NCBI GenBank assembly: GCA_016932035.1
Contig: JAFGDR010000040.1
Location: 62,001 to 126,000 of the forward strand
Source of the DNA: Candidatus Cloacimonadota bacterium
Lineage (GTDB): Bacteria > Cloacimonadota > Cloacimonadia > JGIOTU-2
Reading direction: 5' to 3'
Length of the DNA stretch: 64,000 bases
Shown: piece after piece, positions 1 to 9,046 of the stretch
Layout: each line of letters opens with the position of its first letter
Numbering within the stretch: position 1 is the first letter of the stretch
The notes under the pieces: model-generated
What the model was told of the DNA's origin: nothing
Databases searched by the model: none
Seen by the model: the letters and a program-made list of their open reading frames with translations, nothing else
Made by a program: the position numbers and the translations under genes

Positions 1-116
1 GGGGATTGCTTTCCAAGATATTCCATCCAAGCATGACCAAAAAGATCTTCTATCAAACCGGTCTGCCCATCCTCACTTTTCATGATACCGCAGAAGAGGA
101 TGATTCGATAGAATAG
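1..116 (+). CDS. C-terminal end of a probable universal stress protein (partial)
   Basis: Frame 3 is open from the window edge to a TAG at 114-116 and reads GLLSKIFHPSMTKKIF followed by a GLPILTFHD-like strand. That pattern, a Gly-rich turn, a helix ending in hydrophobic residues and a final beta strand of the type P-[IV]-L, is how universal stress protein (UspA) domains end. The N-terminus lies outside the window. It converges on the next gene with a gap of one base. The assignment rests on about 37 residues and is tentative. Confidence 0.4.
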   Translation, partial: GLLSKIFHPSMTKKIFYQTGLPILTFHDTAEEDDSIE

Positions 117-117
117 T

Positions 118-1773
118 TCAGAATTTTAATGTTCTTGGATGGATGGGATCCACGAACACTGTTTTCTGATTTTTATAAACCACAAACCCGGGAGCGCTTT
201 TCCTAGGTTTTGTTACATACCGAACTTTTGTAAAATCCACCGGAACTTTTGTCGAATGTTTTGCCTTGCTGTAATATGCTGCGATACCTGCTGCAACTTC
301 TCTCACCTTCTCAGGCAAGTGATCGAGTTTCGATGGATTCTTTACAATGACATGTGAACCGTGATAAACCCTCGTATGGAAAAACCAGTCGTCGGGCTTT
401 GCATAATGCGTTGTTAATTCATCATTCTCTTTATTTGATCGTCCGGTAAGGATCTCCCAATTTTTCCCTTCTGCTGAAATAGTAAATCGTCTGAATGGAA
501 GAGTTGTTTTATCTTTAGGCACAGTATCTTTTTTCCCAACAAATCCTTTGAGACTATTCACATCCTCGAATGATCTGATGTCAGAGATTTCCTTTTCAAG
601 TTGAGTTATTTTTTTCTGATTGTTTGTAATATTTCTACTGAGTTTCTCTTTGCCGGATACTGCTTTCTTGTACTTCTTGAAATAGAATTCCATATTCTGC
701 TGTGGGCTTTTATCTGCCTGCAGAGGAATTATAATACTAGGATTTTCACTCTCAAAATAATCAATGACTTCGACTTCATCAATTCCTTCTTTGATCGCAT
801 GCAGATTGATCTTTAACAACTCGCCTAATTTCTGCCAGTGTGATGCATCCTCAAGTTCTGTCATATCCTTTTTTTGTTGAGCAAGCGTTTTGAGTAACTT
901 CTTTTTCTTTCGCTCCAGTTCATGCAGGATTTTCTCTTTAGTTTGATGAAGTTGCGATTGAACGATCTCGTTTTTGAAGTAATACTCATAAGCACTATTT
1001 ACCGATTCCATCTCAAGGCAGTCTTCACAATTGAATACGTTGAAGTATTTGCCTTTGGGATCATAATATAATTTGTTTGATGCAGACCATCTCTCGCACG
1101 TTGAGCGAATGATATTTATGAATTCCCACATTTCTTCAGTACGCATCTCAGGCTTAAAAAAATTCTTGAGAAATTTTGGTGTATTGCTGAATTGCGTTAT
1201 AAAATCTTTCCATAAAACGGGCAATGTATTTGGATATAGCTCAAAGTACATTTCTCTACTCACAGCAAAAATATACGGTTTTTCAGCTGCTGGAGGTGGC
1301 GTATATGAAATTCCAGGATACAATTGCCGGTATGCGCTATCCGAGATATGGACTCTTCGATGGCAATCAAGAATAACATCCTCACCTTTTTCCTCTCGTG
1401 TGAGTATCAGGTTTTCATAGCGTGGGATTAACTCTAAAATAAGTTTGTAATATGAGGTTTCTCCATAAAAGGATTCTTTTTCAAATGCGAGAACAAGCAC
1501 CTTGTCGTTTTTCTGCAATTCAATACCCATTATCGTACTTTTTAAGAGGTGTTTTCTCAGCAACAATGAAAGGTGATTATCAGTCCAATCATTATCATCG
1601 ATATTTTTCGACAGAAAGCAAAGTGGGTTTTTACCATTAAGCGAGATGACAAATTGTATAGATGCAAGATCGAGAACATACGTCGTATCATGGAAATACA
1701 CTTCTTTTACATCCCTTTTTGTAAAGTGGATCTTATTTTCTTTTTGCCATAAATCAAGAAACGTATATTCCAT
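118..1773 (-). CDS. rqcH: RqcH/Rqc2-type NFACT protein (ribosome-associated quality control)
   Basis: 551 residues, close to the 560-580 usual for bacterial RqcH. The N-terminal NFACT-N domain is followed by a lysine- and glutamate-rich coiled coil (about residues 270-410) and the C-terminal NFACT-R (DUF814) domain, recognisable by HYAKPDDWFFHTR and the following GSHVIVKNP. In the family the protein binds 60S/50S subunits carrying peptidyl-tRNA and drives C-terminal alanine tailing of stalled nascent chains. It is a single gene, convergent with the partial gene at the window start. The older name, fibronectin-binding protein A, comes from homology and should not be read as function. Confidence 0.85.
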   Translation of the reverse strand: MEYTFLDLWQKENKIHFTKRDVKEVYFHDTTYVLDLASIQFVISLNGKNPLCFLSKNIDDNDWTDNHLSLLLRKHLLKSTIMGIELQKNDKVLVLAFEKESFYGETSYYKLILELIPRYENLILTREEKGEDVILDCHRRVHISDSAYRQLYPGISYTPPPAAEKPYIFAVSREMYFELYPNTLPVLWKDFITQFSNTPKFLKNFFKPEMRTEEMWEFINIIRSTCERWSASNKLYYDPKGKYFNVFNCEDCLEMESVNSAYEYYFKNEIVQSQLHQTKEKILHELERKKKKLLKTLAQQKKDMTELEDASHWQKLGELLKINLHAIKEGIDEVEVIDYFESENPSIIIPLQADKSPQQNMEFYFKKYKKAVSGKEKLSRNITNNQKKITQLEKEISDIRSFEDVNSLKGFVGKKDTVPKDKTTLPFRRFTISAEGKNWEILTGRSNKENDELTTHYAKPDDWFFHTRVYHGSHVIVKNPSKLDHLPEKVREVAAGIAAYYSKAKHSTKVPVDFTKVRYVTKPRKSAPGFVVYKNQKTVFVDPIHPRTLKF

Positions 1774-2029
1774 ATTTCAACCTGAATCTTTTAACAAAAT
1801 ATTATGTGATTAATCTCACATATTGTCACCAAGGAATTTATTGTGAATATAGGCAAGATTTATCATATCTGCTTCATTCAACATTGCGGGAATAGTAAAC
1901 GGAAATTCAACAAAAATATTTCGATTTCTACTTGACAGCTTTTCTATCCTTGCAAAGAAGCACCTTTTAAGTGGTTATTTATGAAATTCTTTGTATATTT
2001 TTCATATATTCACTTTAGGAAAGGTTGAA

Positions 2030-2992
2030 ATGCAATTAATTTATAATCCTGTCTTTTTAGAACATGACACCGGCATGCACCCCGAGAATAAGAAGCGGCT
2101 CACTTCGCTTGGAGAGCTGCCCGTTACAGAACTCGAGAATGGTGAAAAATATCTTACACTCGTCCACACACCGGAATATGTTACACAGATAAAAGAAGCG
2201 TGTATGCGTGGTGGTCATATCGATAATGATACGATCGTTTCTCCTGGCAGTTACGAAGCAGCAATCTATGCAGTTGGTGCTACGATCATGGCATCAGAAA
2301 CCGGTGACTTTGCCCTTACACGCCCCCCAGGACATCATGCTCATATTAGCAGATCGAGCGGTTTCTGTCTTTTTAACAATGTTGCTATAGCATCACAGTA
2401 TCATGTTAACCAGGGAAAACGAGTGCTTATTTTCGACTTTGACGGACACCTCGGCGACGGCACGGTGAAATTTTTCAACGATACTGACAGAGTTTTATAT
2501 TGGTCACTTCATCAATATCCGGCATTTCCCGGCGGTGGAGACGCTGATGAGATTGGGATTGGCAAAGGTGAAGGATACACAATAAATTTACCTCTCCCTC
2601 CCGGAGCTGGTGATGAAATTTTTATGGATGCTGTCGAAACCTTCCTCCCGATCGCAAAGGAATTCGATCCGGACATAGTTGCTGTTTCAGCCGGCTTCGA
2701 TTCCCATCAATATGACCTTCTTCTCGATCTTCGACTTTCGATCAATTCATATTATAAGATTGGAAGGATGCTAACCGATAACTTCGATAAGGTCTTTGCA
2801 ACACTCGAAGGTGGATACAACATCGAGATGTTCCCCAAGTGCCTTTACAGCTTCCTCGATGGAATCAATCATGATGAAATGAGGTTCCAGGAACGGGAAA
2901 CGGATTCTATGATACAGACGTACTACGAGTGGGAGGGCAGAAAAGCCATGGCACGACAAGCGCTATCAAAATATTGGAAATCAAAAATTTAA
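2030..2992 (+). CDS. histone deacetylase-fold (AcuC/HDAC family) amidohydrolase
   Basis: 320 residues from the ATG at 2030, chosen because AGGAAAGG lies just upstream; an in-frame TTG at 1991 has no such site. Conserved elements of the arginase/deacetylase fold are visible: PPGHHAH (His102, His103), the metal-binding DxDxH of DFDGHLGDGT (Asp138, His140), AGFDSH (Asp224) and the catalytic Tyr263 in LEGGYN. One deviation: the usual second His of DxDxHHG is Leu141. The family removes acyl groups from lysines or polyamines. It is followed after 11 bases by an acyl-CoA synthetase/acetyltransferase fusion, so the pair may be an acetylation/deacetylation module; that is inference. Confidence 0.85.
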   Translation: MQLIYNPVFLEHDTGMHPENKKRLTSLGELPVTELENGEKYLTLVHTPEYVTQIKEACMRGGHIDNDTIVSPGSYEAAIYAVGATIMASETGDFALTRPPGHHAHISRSSGFCLFNNVAIASQYHVNQGKRVLIFDFDGHLGDGTVKFFNDTDRVLYWSLHQYPAFPGGGDADEIGIGKGEGYTINLPLPPGAGDEIFMDAVETFLPIAKEFDPDIVAVSAGFDSHQYDLLLDLRLSINSYYKIGRMLTDNFDKVFATLEGGYNIEMFPKCLYSFLDGINHDEMRFQERETDSMIQTYYEWEGRKAMARQALSKYWKSKI

Positions 2993-3003
2993 AGGATATA
3001 TTA

Positions 3004-5676
3004 ATGGGTACAAAAAAACTAACCAAACTTTTTAATCCAAAAGTAGTTGCTGTTATTGGTGCAACTGCACGAGACGGAACTGTAGGATTTTCTTTGATGA
3101 ACAACCTGATCGGTTCGGGATTCGACGGTATTGTATATCCCATCAATCCTAAACGCACGAATGTTCTTGGTGTGAAAGCCTACAAGAATATTAGTGAAGT
3201 GCCTGATAAGGTTGATCTTGCAGTTATTGCCACTCCCGCTAGAACCGTTCCGGCAATTGTCGAAGAATGCGGTGAAGTAGGTGTTGATGGCATAGTACTG
3301 ATCTCAGCCGGTTTCTCGGAAATCGGCAAAGAGGGCAAGGAACTCACCAAACAGATCCTTGAAATCCTTAGAAAATACGGGATGAGGATGATCGGACCAA
3401 ACTGTCTTGGATTCATTAAACCTTCTATCAATCTGAATGTCAGTTTTGCTAACAAGATGGCGCTCACCGGAAAAATCGCTTTCATCTCTCAGAGTGGTGC
3501 GCTCTGTACAGCTATTCTCGACTGGTCTGTCGATCAGAATGTCGGATTCAGCCATTTTGTCTCAATCGGTTCAATGGTCGACGTCAGTTTTCATGACCTT
3601 ATCGACTATTTCGGCAGTGATCCCCACACCACGAGTATCGTAATCTATATGGAATCCCTCACCGATGCCAGAAGCTTCCTGAGCGCTGCGCGTGCATTTG
3701 CCCGTAACAAGCCGATCATTGTGCTCAAATCAGGAAAGAGCTCGGAAGGTGCGCAGGCAGCGAAGTCGCATACCGGTAGTCTTGCAGGTAATGATTTTGT
3801 TTTTGATGCTGCATTCAAAAGAGCGGGTGTTATTCGCGTTAACACAGTCGATGAGCTTTTCCATATCGCACAATCACTTGCGATGCAAAACAAACCGGAA
3901 GGAAATCGTTTAGCAATCATCACAAATGCTGGTGGACCCGGTGTTATAGCTACCGATACTTTGATAGAAAAAGGTGGTAAGATCGCCAAGCTCTCCAAAG
4001 AGACGATCGATGAATTGAACAAACACCTTTCACCCAACTGGAGTAAGGGTAATCCGGTCGATGTCCTAGGAGATGCAGGTCCTGAGCAATATGAAAGAGC
4101 AGTGGAACTCTGTGCAAAAGATAAAAGTGTCGATGGCATCCTTGTTATCCTCACACCTCAGGAAATGACAGATCCGACCGGTGTGGCAGAAAAAGTTGCA
4201 ACACTCAGCAAGAAATGCAAGAAAACACTACTTGCTTCATGGATGGGTGCCGAAGATATCGCTGAAGGACAAAAGGTGCTGGAAAGTCATCAAATTCCAG
4301 TGTATCAAACCCCTGAAGATGCTGTGAAATGCTTCATGTATATGTATGATTATACCCGTAATCTCGATATCCTTCATGAAACCCCGTCTCAAATTCCTCA
4401 TGAATTTGTTCCGGAAAAAGCAAAAAGCAAACAACTTATCAATGAAGTATTAGCCGATAAGAGAACGGTCATGACCGAGTTCGAGGCAAAGCAGCTTCTT
4501 GATTATTACGGCATACCTGTTATCAAAAATGGACTTGCAAAGACCGAAAATGAGGCAATCAAACTCGCAGAAAAGATCGGATATCCTGTTGTTATGAAGA
4601 TCGCATCACCGGACATTCTTCACAAAACAGACGTTGGCGGTGTGATACTCAATATTGTTAATAAGGAAGAAGCAAAGAAGGCATACAACAAGATCATGAA
4701 ATCCTCAAAGGAACAAGCGCCCGATGCAGACATTCGAGGTGTATTCGTCGAGCAGATGCTCAAACGTAAATACGAGCTGATCATTGGGTGTAAAAAAGAT
4801 CCTATCTTTGGACCTACGATTGTATTCGGTATGGGGGGTGTTGCTGTCGAAGTCTTTAAAGATACGACCATCGGACTTCCTCCGCTCAACATGGCGCTGG
4901 CAATGAGAATCATTGAGGATACCAAGATATATAAACTGATCAAAGGATATAGAGGCATGCCCGGTGCGGATATTCCATCGATACAATTCCTTCTGTATAA
5001 ATTTGCATACATGATCATGGATTTCCCGCAGATCAAAGAAGTGGACATCAATCCTTTTGGTGTTGATGAGCGCGGGGGTGTTGTCCTCGATGCAAAAATA
5101 ATTCTCGATGATAAAGTCAAGGTATCTGCTGAACATCCAAATGAACATCTTGTCATCTCTCCATATCCTTCAGAGTATATAACAGAATACACAATGAGCA
5201 ATGGGGAAAAAGCGATCCTTCGTCCCATTAAACCAGAAGATGAATTAATGGAAAAAGAGATGTTCTCCAATTTCTCAGAAAGAACACAGCGATACAGATT
5301 CTTCCAGCTTATCAAAGATATATCTCACGACGAACTCGTCCGTTACACACAGATCGACTATGATCGTGAAATTGCCATCATTGCTATTGTTAAGGAAAAC
5401 GGCAAAGAAAAGATGGCTGGTGTAGTGCGATTGATCGCCGATCAATATAATGAAACTGCTGAGTTTGCTATCGTGATTGCTGATCCGTGGCAGAATCTTG
5501 GACTTGGTAATAAATTTACAGACTACATCATGGAAATTGCAAAAGCTCGTGGTATTCAGAAGATTTATGCAAACATTCTTGCAGATAATCATATCATGCT
5601 GCACATGTTCAGGTCACGTGACTTCAAGATGATCAAGACAGAAGACAGCTTCTATGCTGAAAAAGTTATCAACTAA
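3004..5676 (+). CDS. ADP-forming acyl-CoA synthetase fused to a GNAT acetyltransferase (Pat/Pka-like)
   Basis: 890 residues from the ATG at 3004 (AAAGGA at 2991-2996). Order: CoA-binding Rossmann domain (about 1-140, VAVIGATA), succinyl-CoA-ligase-like domain (about 150-450), ATP-grasp domain (about 480-700, HKTDVGGV), and a C-terminal GNAT domain (about 725-890, acetyl-CoA loop near QNLGLG). In ADP-forming acetyl-CoA synthetases a His in the SHTGSLAG motif is phosphorylated; here it is present as His256, so the ligase half may be active. Bacterial proteins of this architecture (E. coli Pka/PatZ, Salmonella Pat) acetylate protein lysines. It could therefore make acyl-CoA plus ATP, acetylate proteins, or do both. 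It forms an operon with the upstream deacetylase and ends at a terminator. Confidence 0.85.
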   Translation: MGTKKLTKLFNPKVVAVIGATARDGTVGFSLMNNLIGSGFDGIVYPINPKRTNVLGVKAYKNISEVPDKVDLAVIATPARTVPAIVEECGEVGVDGIVLISAGFSEIGKEGKELTKQILEILRKYGMRMIGPNCLGFIKPSINLNVSFANKMALTGKIAFISQSGALCTAILDWSVDQNVGFSHFVSIGSMVDVSFHDLIDYFGSDPHTTSIVIYMESLTDARSFLSAARAFARNKPIIVLKSGKSSEGAQAAKSHTGSLAGNDFVFDAAFKRAGVIRVNTVDELFHIAQSLAMQNKPEGNRLAIITNAGGPGVIATDTLIEKGGKIAKLSKETIDELNKHLSPNWSKGNPVDVLGDAGPEQYERAVELCAKDKSVDGILVILTPQEMTDPTGVAEKVATLSKKCKKTLLASWMGAEDIAEGQKVLESHQIPVYQTPEDAVKCFMYMYDYTRNLDILHETPSQIPHEFVPEKAKSKQLINEVLADKRTVMTEFEAKQLLDYYGIPVIKNGLAKTENEAIKLAEKIGYPVVMKIASPDILHKTDVGGVILNIVNKEEAKKAYNKIMKSSKEQAPDADIRGVFVEQMLKRKYELIIGCKKDPIFGPTIVFGMGGVAVEVFKDTTIGLPPLNMALAMRIIEDTKIYKLIKGYRGMPGADIPSIQFLLYKFAYMIMDFPQIKEVDINPFGVDERGGVVLDAKIILDDKVKVSAEHPNEHLVISPYPSEYITEYTMSNGEKAILRPIKPEDELMEKEMFSNFSERTQRYRFFQLIKDISHDELVRYTQIDYDREIAIIAIVKENGKEKMAGVVRLIADQYNETAEFAIVIADPWQNLGLGNKFTDYIMEIAKARGIQKIYANILADNHIMLHMFRSRDFKMIKTEDSFYAEKVIN

Positions 5677-5700
5677 GCAAGAAATCACAAACTATCATTC

Positions 5701-5733
5701 AGGAGCATGACCACAAGTTGTGCTCCTTTTAAT
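5701..5733 (+). terminator. rho-independent terminator after the synthetase/GNAT gene
   Basis: AGGAGCA (5701-5707) pairs with TGCTCCT (5721-5727), and the stem is followed by TTTTAATTT. It lies 24 bases after the stop codon. Confidence 0.75.
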
Positions 5734-5887
5734 TTCACCAAAGAAGATCGTTTTATTCTTGTCAGGAAATTCATAATGCACTTCTAAAACAAGTTAACAG
5801 GAATATTATGAAAACTGGAGAAAGAAAACAGGTCGATCACATATACTTTGAATTCTATATAATTTATCAACAAGACATAACGAGGGC

Positions 5888-6295
5888 ATGAATACCTTAT
5901 CCGCAGAAAACCAACGAAAAAAGCTGATCATGATGAAGCTTCAACACACACTGACGTATGTAGGAACATCTGCACTCATATTTGCCGGATACAGCATCAT
6001 CGGATATTTTGTAGTTATTACCATCCTTACAGTTACTGCAATCATATACACTCCCTACCTGATCAAAACATTGGTACAACTAAAAAAATGGAAATGGATT
6101 ATCGGTTTTGTGATATTCGTACTGGGACCGATGATGTTGAGTCGTTTCGTTGTTCGAGGATTACTGCTCATACAAATATTGTCATCAATTACATTTTTCA
6201 TGTATTTTTTATATTGCTGTATATTACGCTACTGTTTACATGACTGGATCGAAGAGATTGACATAGCGGAAGCGGAAATGGATTTTGATGAATAA
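5888..6295 (+). CDS. small integral membrane protein, unknown
   Basis: 135 residues. Three hydrophobic segments are visible: about 24-58 (long, probably two crossings), 70-88 and 92-112, with a short basic N-terminus and an acidic C-terminal tail (EEIDIAEAEMDFDE). The ATG at 5888 follows ACGAGGG. I recognise no family. The gene stands alone between the terminator at 5733 and the PH-like gene. The call that it is coding rests on length, a plausible ribosome site and a membrane-protein composition. Confidence 0.55.
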   Translation: MNTLSAENQRKKLIMMKLQHTLTYVGTSALIFAGYSIIGYFVVITILTVTAIIYTPYLIKTLVQLKKWKWIIGFVIFVLGPMMLSRFVVRGLLLIQILSSITFFMYFLYCCILRYCLHDWIEEIDIAEAEMDFDE

Positions 6296-6421
6296 CTATT
6301 ATTACACATCACTCAGTTTACAATGGATGTCGGTATAAAGGTTGCAATCGTAAATATCCTATTTCATTGACATTTTATCCTTACATTTCAAAAATACCTT
6401 ATCATCAACCAAGGAGTCTGT

Positions 6422-6829
6422 ATGGCCATAACCCGGGCACAGCTGAAAGATTCACTTACAAGGCTTAACAAACTCCCACTTTTAGATGATGACAATCTGA
6501 AAAGAGCATTCGAAAACATAGCTGAAAGAATGCAAGCGAATGAAGATATCGAGTATGTCTTCAGCTCTGATAACATTCCTTCCACCTATCTGCTTGTCGC
6601 GACGAATAGGAGAGTCCTTATCATAAGCAGACCTCTCCATGGCAAAGAACACGAATTTGAATTATCCTATAAAAACACACGTAATGTAACATTAAAAAAA
6701 GGTATATTTTCACCAAAAATTATCATTCAAACAAGAGATGGAAGGATCTATCGTTTTAGAACTCGAAGTTATGAGGAGTGTATCATGTTCGCTGAATTTA
6801 TAAATAAAAAGATCAAGTATATCTTATAA
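6422..6829 (+). CDS. bacterial PH-like domain protein (YokE/YvbH type)
   Basis: 135 residues, AAGGAG just upstream of the ATG. After an N-terminal helical part (about 1-45) comes a beta-rich domain with LLVATNRRVLIISR, the signature of small bacterial PH-like domains, then a repeated strand pattern and a final helix (MFAEFINKKIK). Such domains are thought to mediate protein or membrane contacts; no enzyme activity is implied. It is followed after 12 bases by a small exported protein and may be co-transcribed with it. Confidence 0.6.
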   Translation: MAITRAQLKDSLTRLNKLPLLDDDNLKRAFENIAERMQANEDIEYVFSSDNIPSTYLLVATNRRVLIISRPLHGKEHEFELSYKNTRNVTLKKGIFSPKIIIQTRDGRIYRFRTRSYEECIMFAEFINKKIKYIL

Positions 6830-6841
6830 AAGGGAGAAACC

Positions 6842-7300
6842 ATGAAAAAAATATTAGTAACATTTACAGCAGTATTACTGCTTGTTTCGATGTCTTCAAT
6901 GCTTTGTGCATATGATGACGACACACAGGTTATGCTAGAAACGATAGGTGCATTCTGTGCTCAGGGACTGTATCTTACGTATAGTGCGATCGGCACAACG
7001 ATCGATGCCTGGAGTTTTGATACATACACCGACGAAGACGCTGTTGCAATGATATCGGAATATGTTGGAATGTGTGAAGCCGTAAAAGAACAGTTGGAAA
7101 TCCTTCTCGATTCAGGTGTCATGAACACTGAAGATGATACGTATGTATCAGAAGTCAACGAAACATTCGACCTTCTGGTCGCTCAAGGTGATGCTGCAAT
7201 CGACTATATCAACACATACGAAGAGAGTTACCTGGACAGGTTTGAAGTAAAACGCAATGCTGCCTGGGATATGATCGAATATTTGCTTGGATTGGAGTAA
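6842..7300 (+). CDS. small exported protein, unknown
   Basis: 152 residues with a clear signal peptide (KK, hydrophobic core to about residue 20, cleavage probably in SSMLCA-YDDD). The mature part is acidic and predicted helical, with no cysteines apart from C39, C76 and one in the signal region by eye, and no motif I recognise. AAGGGAG precedes the ATG. It sits 12 bases after the PH-like gene, which suggests a shared transcript. Confidence 0.55.
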   Translation: MKKILVTFTAVLLLVSMSSMLCAYDDDTQVMLETIGAFCAQGLYLTYSAIGTTIDAWSFDTYTDEDAVAMISEYVGMCEAVKEQLEILLDSGVMNTEDDTYVSEVNETFDLLVAQGDAAIDYINTYEESYLDRFEVKRNAAWDMIEYLLGLE

Positions 7301-7451
7301 TTTCTCGAATTTATTTTCAAATAATGGCAGCTGCAAATAGAATACAGATACTCACTGATAAAACGGATTTCCACTGTTAGTGAATTAATTGTTAATTAAC
7401 TGCGTATTTAATATTTCATTCCGGTTGACCAGTTCAACCGCTACTTCATCA

Positions 7452-7486
7452 TTGAAAATTGAATATTGGCTATTGGATATTCTCTT
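7452..7486. repeat. degenerate 7-bp tandem repeat (heptad array)
   Basis: Successive heptads read TTGAAAA, TTGAATA, TTGGCTA, TTGGATA and a degenerate TTCTCTT, directly abutting the stop codon of the decarboxylase beta-subunit gene (7485-7487). The period matches the TGGAAAC heptads that bracket the four-helix-bundle gene near 39 kb, though the unit differs. A small inverted repeat (CGGTTGA 7422-7428, TCAACCG 7434-7440) lies just before it. Confidence 0.6.
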
Positions 7487-8603
7487 AGTGTCCCAATATC
7501 CCCCACAGGACACCTGCTGCTACTGCTGAACCGATCACACCGGCTACGTTCGGCGCCATGGCATGCATAAGCAGATAGTTTGATTTATCATATTTTTGAC
7601 CTTCCTGCTGAACAACACGTGCTGAGTCCGGCACAGCAGAAACGCCTGAGGCTCCAATAAGTGGATTTATCTTCCGTTTAAGGAAAAGATTCATTAATTT
7701 TGCAAAAAGTACACCCGCAGCTGTGGCAATAGCAAATGAAAATGCACCAAGTACAAAAATTTTCAGTGATTTATATGTAAGAAATACACTTGCCTGAGTA
7801 CTTGCTCCAACTGCAATTCCCAGTAGAATCGTTACAATATCTGTCAGGGCATTTCGTGCAACATTGGCAAGACGCTCCGTAACACCGGATTCTTTGAGTA
7901 AATTCCCAAAGAAAAGCATACCAAGAAGAGAAATTGCACGAGGTGCGATTGCTGCAGTGACGAGTACGCCGACAAGAGGAAATATAATCTTCTCACGTTT
8001 TTCAACAATGCGGGGACTCTTCATTTTGATGACACGCTCTTTTGGTGTTGTTAAAAGCCGCATAATGGGAGGTTGAATGATCGGCACCAATGCCATATAC
8101 GAATATGCAGCAATAGCGATTGGTCCTAAAAGGTGTGGTGCTAGTTGCGATGAAAGAAAAATCGAAGTCGGCCCATCTGCGCCGCCGATAATGCCAATTG
8201 CCCCAGCTTCAACGAGATTGAATCCTAAAAGTGTAGCGCCGAAAAAGGTTGCAAAAATGCCGAATTGGGCTGCTGCTCCAAGCAGAATAAGTTTAGGATT
8301 GGCAATAAGTGTGGAAAAATCAGTCATCGCACCAATACCAAGAAAGATCAATGGCGGGAAAAGACCGGATTTTACACCAAAATAGATATAGCTGAATACC
8401 GATCCCTCATCATACACACCCCCAAAAGTACCGGGAATGTTTCCTACGAGGATACCGAAGCCAATCGGAACAAGGAGCAGGGGTTCATAATGTTTAACAA
8501 TACCAAGTGTTATGAACACAAGCCCAACCACGATCATGATCAGATTAGTATACTGCAAATGGGCGAACGCAGTTGTTCCAAAGAAACTTATGATCTCATT
8601 CAT
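7485..8603 (-). CDS. mmdB: sodium-pump decarboxylase beta subunit (methylmalonyl-CoA decarboxylase)
   Basis: 372 residues from the ATG at 8603, which overlaps the preceding stop in ATGAATGA. A polytopic membrane protein of the OadB/GcdB/MmdB family: about nine or ten hydrophobic segments and the conserved GGADGPTSIFLSSQLAPHLL region that carries the Na+-site aspartate (D of GGADGPT). In the family this subunit decarboxylates carboxybiotin and couples it to export of Na+. It is the last gene of the korDABC-mce-mmd operon. Oxaloacetate or glutaconyl-CoA pumps share this subunit; the epimerase and carboxyltransferase context selects methylmalonyl-CoA. Confidence 0.9.
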   Translation of the reverse strand: MNEIISFFGTTAFAHLQYTNLIMIVVGLVFITLGIVKHYEPLLLVPIGFGILVGNIPGTFGGVYDEGSVFSYIYFGVKSGLFPPLIFLGIGAMTDFSTLIANPKLILLGAAAQFGIFATFFGATLLGFNLVEAGAIGIIGGADGPTSIFLSSQLAPHLLGPIAIAAYSYMALVPIIQPPIMRLLTTPKERVIKMKSPRIVEKREKIIFPLVGVLVTAAIAPRAISLLGMLFFGNLLKESGVTERLANVARNALTDIVTILLGIAVGASTQASVFLTYKSLKIFVLGAFSFAIATAAGVLFAKLMNLFLKRKINPLIGASGVSAVPDSARVVQQEGQKYDKSNYLLMHAMAPNVAGVIGSAVAAGVLWGILGH

Positions 8604-9039
8604 CTTTTGTTTCCTCGATCTCAACCAGTAGTTGGTTCTCAAGAACAGATTCACCAACCTTCACATTGACCTTTTTTATCTTTCCGTTGACCGAAGCCGC
8701 AATCTCAGATTCCATCTTCATCGCCTCAAGAATAAGAAGCAGGTCACCTTCTTTGACCTCATCACCTTCCTTGACTTTTACATCAAGAATAACACCGGGC
8801 AGAGGTGCTTTCACGTTGCCGGGGCTGAGAAGTGAATCAACATTCTTACCGCTAAGAGAAGGCTGTAGGGTTAGCACTTTTTTGGGGCGTTCGAGTGCTT
8901 CGGTACTCTTGCCGTACTCGGGTTCCATCTTGACTTTGTAGGTAATACCATTGATTTCAACTTTTGCATTCAAGCCATCATATTCAACGACCCGACCCTC
9001 GAATTTTTCGCCATTTACTTCCATCTTATATGTTTTCAT
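8596..9039 (-). CDS. mmdC: biotin carboxyl carrier subunit of methylmalonyl-CoA decarboxylase
   Basis: 147 residues from the ATG at 9039. The N-terminal half is a small beta domain; a spacer of about residues 45-75 is followed by a biotinyl domain in which EAMKMES holds the biotinylated Lys108, and PLPGVI marks the start of the lipoyl/biotinyl fold. It shuttles the carboxyl group from the alpha subunit to the membrane beta subunit. An upstream in-frame start at 9108 would overlap the gamma gene and has no better ribosome site. It overlaps mmdB by 8 bases. Confidence 0.9.
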   Translation of the reverse strand: MKTYKMEVNGEKFEGRVVEYDGLNAKVEINGITYKVKMEPEYGKSTEALERPKKVLTLQPSLSGKNVDSLLSPGNVKAPLPGVILDVKVKEGDEVKEGDLLLILEAMKMESEIAASVNGKIKKVNVKVGESVLENQLLVEIEETKDE

Positions 9040-9046
9040 AACTATC

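Noticed and set aside
3645-4154. 169-codon open frame on the minus strand within the synthetase/GNAT gene
   Set aside because: It lies wholly inside a well-supported gene in the opposite frame, has no ribosome site and a low-complexity Ser/Ala/Pro composition typical of antisense frames.
4620-5315. 231-codon open frame on the minus strand
   Set aside because: Antisense shadow of the ATP-grasp and GNAT region; no recognisable protein.
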